NCBI GenBank assembly: GCA_949296915.1
Contig: CASFPX010000001.1
Coordinates: 186,001 to 250,000 of the forward strand
Direction of reading: 5' to 3'
Origin: Onthovicinus sp900555545
GTDB lineage: Bacteria > Bacillota > Clostridia > Oscillospirales > Acutalibacteraceae
DNA: 64,000 bases
Part shown: positions 60,625 to 64,000 of the stretch, piece after piece
Position numbering within the stretch: the stretch's first letter is position 1
How the letters are laid out: each line of letters opens with the position of its first letter
Translations under genes and position numbers: made by a program
Notes under the pieces: model-generated
Told to the model about the DNA's origin: nothing
The model's database searches: none
The model's input: only the letters and a program-made list of their open reading frames with translations

Positions 60625-61251
60625 TTATGGGCGCCTGCCGGCTGGGTGCTGGCTCCAAAAGAGGTAGTCGGCAATTAGAATGGCCCGCACGGGAGCGCCA
60701 TCCACCCCCTCGATTTTGACCGGCGGTGCGAACAGAAAATAGTTCCCGGGCTCCACCTGCTCCAGATTGAGCCCCTCTAAGATTGCCGTGCCGCCGCCCA
60801 GAATGGCGCGGTGGACTTTCCGCTGCTCCTCATCCCCGCCGGAGGCGATGGAGAGGGCGTCTGTGCCGATCAGCCGGGTGCCGCGCGCGGAGAACTCGTA
60901 GGCTGCGCTCTCCGTCAGGGAACCTTGCCCGTGTGAACGCAGCAGGAGGCGCTCACACCCGATGGGGATGTGCCTGTCCACAAAGGAGCAGGGGAGCGGC
61001 CCCGATGGGATATCCATCACCAGGCACTCGCCGATATAGCTGGATAATGGCATCTGATCGATGCCCAGCCCTCCCTCAATAAAGTGGCACTGAGCATCTG
61101 CGTGTGTCGCTGTGTGCAATCCGAAATAGAGGGCGGAGAGATTGCAGTTATCCCCGTTTTCAAGCTTTAGAATCTGTTGTAACCGTGGTTCTGGATCACC
61201 GGGATAAACGGATGTACGCATGATATCACGCGAAATATCTAAAATTCTCAT
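60625..61251 (-). CDS. cyclase family protein (kynurenine formamidase-like)
   Basis: A 208-residue metal hydrolase. HTATHADAQCHF is the metal motif (usually HxGTHxDxPxHF), and EFSARGTRLIGTDALSI with NYFLFAPPVKIEGVDGAPVR is the family C-terminus. Members hydrolyse cyclic amides or formyl-kynurenine; here only the class is safe. Two small changes (Gly to Ala, Pro to Cys) are seen in the motif. ATG 61251 follows GGAGGTG. It is divergent from guaB. Confidence 0.82.
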   Translation of the reverse strand: MRILDISRDIMRTSVYPGDPEPRLQQILKLENGDNCNLSALYFGLHTATHADAQCHFIEGGLGIDQMPLSSYIGECLVMDIPSGPLPCSFVDRHIPIGCERLLLRSHGQGSLTESAAYEFSARGTRLIGTDALSIASGGDEEQRKVHRAILGGGTAILEGLNLEQVEPGNYFLFAPPVKIEGVDGAPVRAILIADYLFWSQHPAGRRP

Positions 61252-61424
61252 CGCGGCACCTCCCTTTTTGTCAAAGTTGCGAATTTTCAATCCAATTGTA
61301 CCATACTTGCCGGGGGAAAGCAAGAAAGGCTTTGGCGAATACTGTTATTTTATACAATACAGGTCATAAAAAAACTCCAATATTGATCTGCCAGCCAAAA
61401 AGCTTGTTACAGATCGTTTTTTTC

Positions 61425-61453
61425 TTGAAATTCAGCCAACCGGCGTGTAGAAT
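61425..61453 (+). promoter_or_regulatory. promoter of guaB
   Basis: TTGAAA (61425-61430), 17 bases, TAGAAT (61448-61453), 38 bases before the start codon. No guanine riboswitch fold is seen in this short leader. Confidence 0.6.
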
Positions 61454-61491
61454 GAGATCTAATAATTCTGTATCACAGAGGAGGAGTTTAA

Positions 61492-62967
61492 ATGATGGGA
61501 ATGAATCAGCAGCCGGACAAGTTTGCCAAGGAGGGGCTGACCTTTGACGACGTCCTGCTGATCCCGGCGGAGTCGGATGTTCTGCCGGCGGATGTTGACC
61601 TGAAGAGCCGTCTAGCCCGGGATATTGTGCTCAATACGCCGGTCATGACTGCGGCAATGGATACGGTCACGGAGTCCCGTATGGCCATCGCCATCGCGCG
61701 CGAGGGCGGTATCGGCGTGATCCACAAAAATATGAGCATTGAGCAGCAGGCACAGGAGGTAGACCGCGTTAAGCGCAGCGAAAACGGCGTGATCGTCAAC
61801 CCGTTTTTCCTCTCCCCGGATCATCTGGTCAGTGATGCAAATGATTTGATGGCGCGGTACAAGATCTCCGGCGTACCGGTATGTGAAGACGGCAGGCTCG
61901 TAGGCATCCTCACCAATCGCGACCTGCGGTTTATGACGGACTACAGCGTCCCGATCAAAGAGGTCATGACACACGAAAACCTGGTCACCTCCAAGGTGGG
62001 CACCACGCTTGCCGAGGCCAAGGAAATCCTCATGAAGAATAAGATCGAAAAGCTCCCACTGGTGGACGATGAGGGGTACCTGCGCGGGCTGATTACCATC
62101 AAGGATATTGAGAAGGCTGTCCAGTACCCCAACTCCGCGCGCGACAGGAGCGGGCGGCTCCTTTGTGCGGCTGCCATCGGCGCGACAAATGATGTGCTTG
62201 ACCGTGCGAGAGCGCTGATCGAGGCGCAGGTGGATGCGCTCGTCTTTGACTCCGCCCACGGCCACAGCCTGAATATCCTTCGATCGCTTGCAAAAGTGCG
62301 CGAGGCTTTCCCGGATGTGGCGCTCATCGCGGGGAACGTCGCCACCGCGGAGGGGACACGTGCGCTGATCGAAGCCGGAGCAGACGCGGTCAAGGTCGGC
62401 ATTGGCCCCGGTTCCATCTGCACCACCCGCGTGGTTGCTGGCATCGGCGTACCGCAGGTGACCGCCATCTATGATGCGGCCAATGTGGCGGCGGGCTACA
62501 ACATCCCCGTCATCGCGGATGGCGGCATCAAGTATTCCGGTGAGATCGTCAAGGCAATCGCCGCGGGCGCGAGTGTTGTCATGGTCGGCTCACTGGTGGC
62601 CGGTTGTGAGGAATCCCCCGGGGAGACGGAGATCTATCAGGGCCGTCAGTTTAAGGTTTACCGCGGTATGGGCAGTATCGGGGCGATGAATTCCGGCAGT
62701 AAGGACCGCTACTTCCAGCAGAATAACAAAAAACTTGTGCCCGAGGGGGTTGAAGGACGTGTCCCCTATAAGGGGTTGCTTTCCGATACGATCTATCAGA
62801 TGACGGGCGGCCTGCGTGCGGGCATGGGCTACTGTGGCTGCCATACCATCCAGGAACTTCAAACAAACGCCCGCTTTGTCCGCATCACGAGCGCCGGCCT
62901 GGTGGAAAGTCATCCGCATGACGTCTACATCACGAAAGAGGCGCCAAACTACTCCGGCAATCTGTGA
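61492..62967 (+). CDS. guaB: IMP dehydrogenase
   Basis: A 491-residue enzyme that oxidises IMP to XMP with NAD, the committed step to GMP. EGLTFDDVLLIPAESDVLPA starts the barrel; two CBS domains lie at about 100-215 (NKIEKLPLVDDEGYLRGLIT). The catalytic Cys is in GPGSICTTRVV, followed by VIADGGIKYSGE and the flap with Arg and Tyr (YRGMGSIGAM). Complete. AGGAGG precedes the ATG. Confidence 0.98.
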   Translation: MMGMNQQPDKFAKEGLTFDDVLLIPAESDVLPADVDLKSRLARDIVLNTPVMTAAMDTVTESRMAIAIAREGGIGVIHKNMSIEQQAQEVDRVKRSENGVIVNPFFLSPDHLVSDANDLMARYKISGVPVCEDGRLVGILTNRDLRFMTDYSVPIKEVMTHENLVTSKVGTTLAEAKEILMKNKIEKLPLVDDEGYLRGLITIKDIEKAVQYPNSARDRSGRLLCAAAIGATNDVLDRARALIEAQVDALVFDSAHGHSLNILRSLAKVREAFPDVALIAGNVATAEGTRALIEAGADAVKVGIGPGSICTTRVVAGIGVPQVTAIYDAANVAAGYNIPVIADGGIKYSGEIVKAIAAGASVVMVGSLVAGCEESPGETEIYQGRQFKVYRGMGSIGAMNSGSKDRYFQQNNKKLVPEGVEGRVPYKGLLSDTIYQMTGGLRAGMGYCGCHTIQELQTNARFVRITSAGLVESHPHDVYITKEAPNYSGNL

Positions 62968-62997
62968 TCAAAAAATTGATGCTATATCTATAAAAAA

Positions 62998-63023
62998 GTC
63001 TCCGTGCCGACGGAGGCTTTTTT
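62998..63023 (+). terminator. terminator of guaB
   Basis: CTCCGT-GCCG-ACGGAG (63000-63015) with flanking weak pairs, then CTTTTTT. Confidence 0.85.
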
Positions 63024-63044
63024 GATAGGTTTACTTATTTTTTG

Positions 63045-63073
63045 TTTACTTTATCCCTTGAACGTATTATAAT
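63045..63073 (+). promoter_or_regulatory. promoter of the radical SAM gene
   Basis: TTTACT (63045-63050), 17 bases, TATAAT (63068-63073). Confidence 0.5.
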
Positions 63074-63185
63074 AACTAAGATAGGCGTCATTTGTTCTGG
63101 ATTAAAAAGCGCCTATGAGTTTTGCAGCGTGCCCGGCAGATGCCGCGCCTGATTCCAACCGACAGAGGGGAGTACAGCATTTGTT

Positions 63186-64000
63186 ATGAGCCAGATTGAT
63201 CACGGCCTCCAGCGTGCGGCGTTTGGCGCCGCCATTGAGCAGGTCCTCAAGTATATCAATAAGAACCCGACGGAGAAGATGAAAAAGATCCTCCGTATGG
63301 CCAAACGCCTGATGGGCGGGATGTTCCCGGACTCCGGATTTGAGATCATGCAGCAGATTCTGGATGATCCGAACAATCCGTGGAACCGTTTCCTGCTACG
63401 CGCACTCGAGGAGGTCGATCCGGCCATCCTCAAGCGGATTGTGCTCAACTTTGGGCTGAGCGCCGGCTATTACGGCACAAAGGCTGTGCGTGCTAACCGT
63501 GAAAAATACAAGAGCAATATTCCGTTTATTATCCTGATGGATCCGACCAGCTCCTGCAATCTCAAGTGCAAGGGCTGCTGGGCGTCCGAGTATGACCGCA
63601 AGCTGAACCTCACCTTTGATGAGATGGATGATGTCATCCGACAGGGAAAAGAACTGGGCACATATTTTTATATGTTCACCGGCGGTGAGCCGCTCGTGCG
63701 CAAGGATGATCTGATCCGCCTGTGCGAAAAACACTCCGACTGCGTCTTTCTCGCCTTTACAAATGGTACGCTGGTAGATGAAAAATTCTGTCAGGAGCTT
63801 CGCCGTGTGGGGAACTTCACCCTCGCGCTGAGCATTGAGGGCAAGGAGTCGAGCAACGATGCCCGCCGCGGGAACGGCGTGTATCAGAAGGTCCTCAACG
63901 CCATGGATCTGCTCAAAAAGGAGAAGTGCCTGTTTGGCATCTCCGTCTGCTACACACGCGAGAATGTGATGTCCGTCACGAGCGATGAGTTTATGGATCT
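63186..64000 (+). CDS. radical SAM protein (partial, runs off right edge)
   Basis: The first 271 codons of a radical S-adenosylmethionine enzyme. After about 115 residues of helical lead (MSQIDHGLQRAAFGAAIEQV) comes the cluster motif CNLKCKGCW (CxxxCxxC), then FTGGEPLVRKDDLI and LSIEGKESSNDARRGNGVYQ, which bind AdoMet. The lead and the CKGCWASEY phrase fit a widespread SPASM/HpnH-like group of unknown substrate. The ATG is 13 bases from AGAGGGGAG, a long but possible spacing. The 3' end lies outside. Confidence 0.88.
   Translation, partial: MSQIDHGLQRAAFGAAIEQVLKYINKNPTEKMKKILRMAKRLMGGMFPDSGFEIMQQILDDPNNPWNRFLLRALEEVDPAILKRIVLNFGLSAGYYGTKAVRANREKYKSNIPFIILMDPTSSCNLKCKGCWASEYDRKLNLTFDEMDDVIRQGKELGTYFYMFTGGEPLVRKDDLIRLCEKHSDCVFLAFTNGTLVDEKFCQELRRVGNFTLALSIEGKESSNDARRGNGVYQKVLNAMDLLKKEKCLFGISVCYTRENVMSVTSDEFMD

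Noticed and set aside
61376..61491. Guanine/purine riboswitch ahead of guaB
   Set aside because: The leader from the predicted start is only about 30 bases and shows no purine-aptamer core.

Overview
The window reads as chromosome from a gut-type, probably spore-forming member of the Clostridia (Bacillota). Supporting signs are strong Gram-positive ribosome binding sites, TTGACA/TATAAT promoters, a PdaA-like spore-cortex deacetylase, a LexA-type box at uvrB, TraX, VanZ, DegV and DUF4234-type families, and a large carbohydrate-active gene set. Genus cannot be fixed from the sequence. No phage, insertion sequence, CRISPR array or rRNA was seen. One tRNA (Ala, anticodon CGC) is present.

Layout: 1-2760 is a leftward operon (iron-type alcohol dehydrogenase, flavodoxin, TetR regulator, flavin reductase-like protein running off the left edge) with two TetR-type operators. 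2848-4703 is an ABC-F ATPase gene with a 12-codon leader peptide and attenuator-like folds. 4764-8528 holds tRNA-Ala, a phosphoesterase, an XRE regulator, an RlmA-type methyltransferase and an ADP-ribose pyrophosphatase. 8540-13148 is a leftward zinc-ribbon/lipoprotein operon read divergently from a small XRE regulator. 13235-16000 has an M14 peptidase, a prmA gene broken by an in-frame UGA, and TraX. 16015-19380 is a folate operon (folE-folP-folB-folK) led by a degenerate LCP-like protein.

19477-31337 is rich in sugar genes: two tandem GPH symporters behind a domain-swapped GH3 glycosidase, a divergent TetR regulator with its operator, an aldose 1-epimerase, a MATE exporter, an unrecognised 50-codon ORF inside a short autonomous transcript, and malQ with a lipoprotein. 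31450-41210 has an NSS symporter, DegV, TrmL, the PdaA-like deacetylase, two tandem GH20 hexosaminidases and a phosphoesterase. 41252-50107 has GalM, NUDIX, VanZ, membrane and secreted proteins, an orphan DUF4367 protein, a HAD phosphatase, an N-acetylhexosamine kinase-like protein with a CBM9-like protein, a Crp/Fnr regulator and a pseudouridine synthase. 50210-56050 is radC-uvrB-uvrA. 56139-64000 has a kinase, a LacZ-type GH2 protein that seems to lack its catalytic residues, a sugar transferase, a cyclase, guaB and a truncated radical SAM gene.

Together the genes suggest a fermenter taking up and breaking down plant or host glycans (beta-glucosides, N-acetylhexosaminides, alpha-glucans), with housekeeping folate, purine, repair and RNA-modification genes between. 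The strongest points for a second look are the shared palindromic operator at two TetR loci, the 28.5 kb small-ORF transcript, the UGA in prmA, the GH2 pseudoenzyme and the ABC-F leader.
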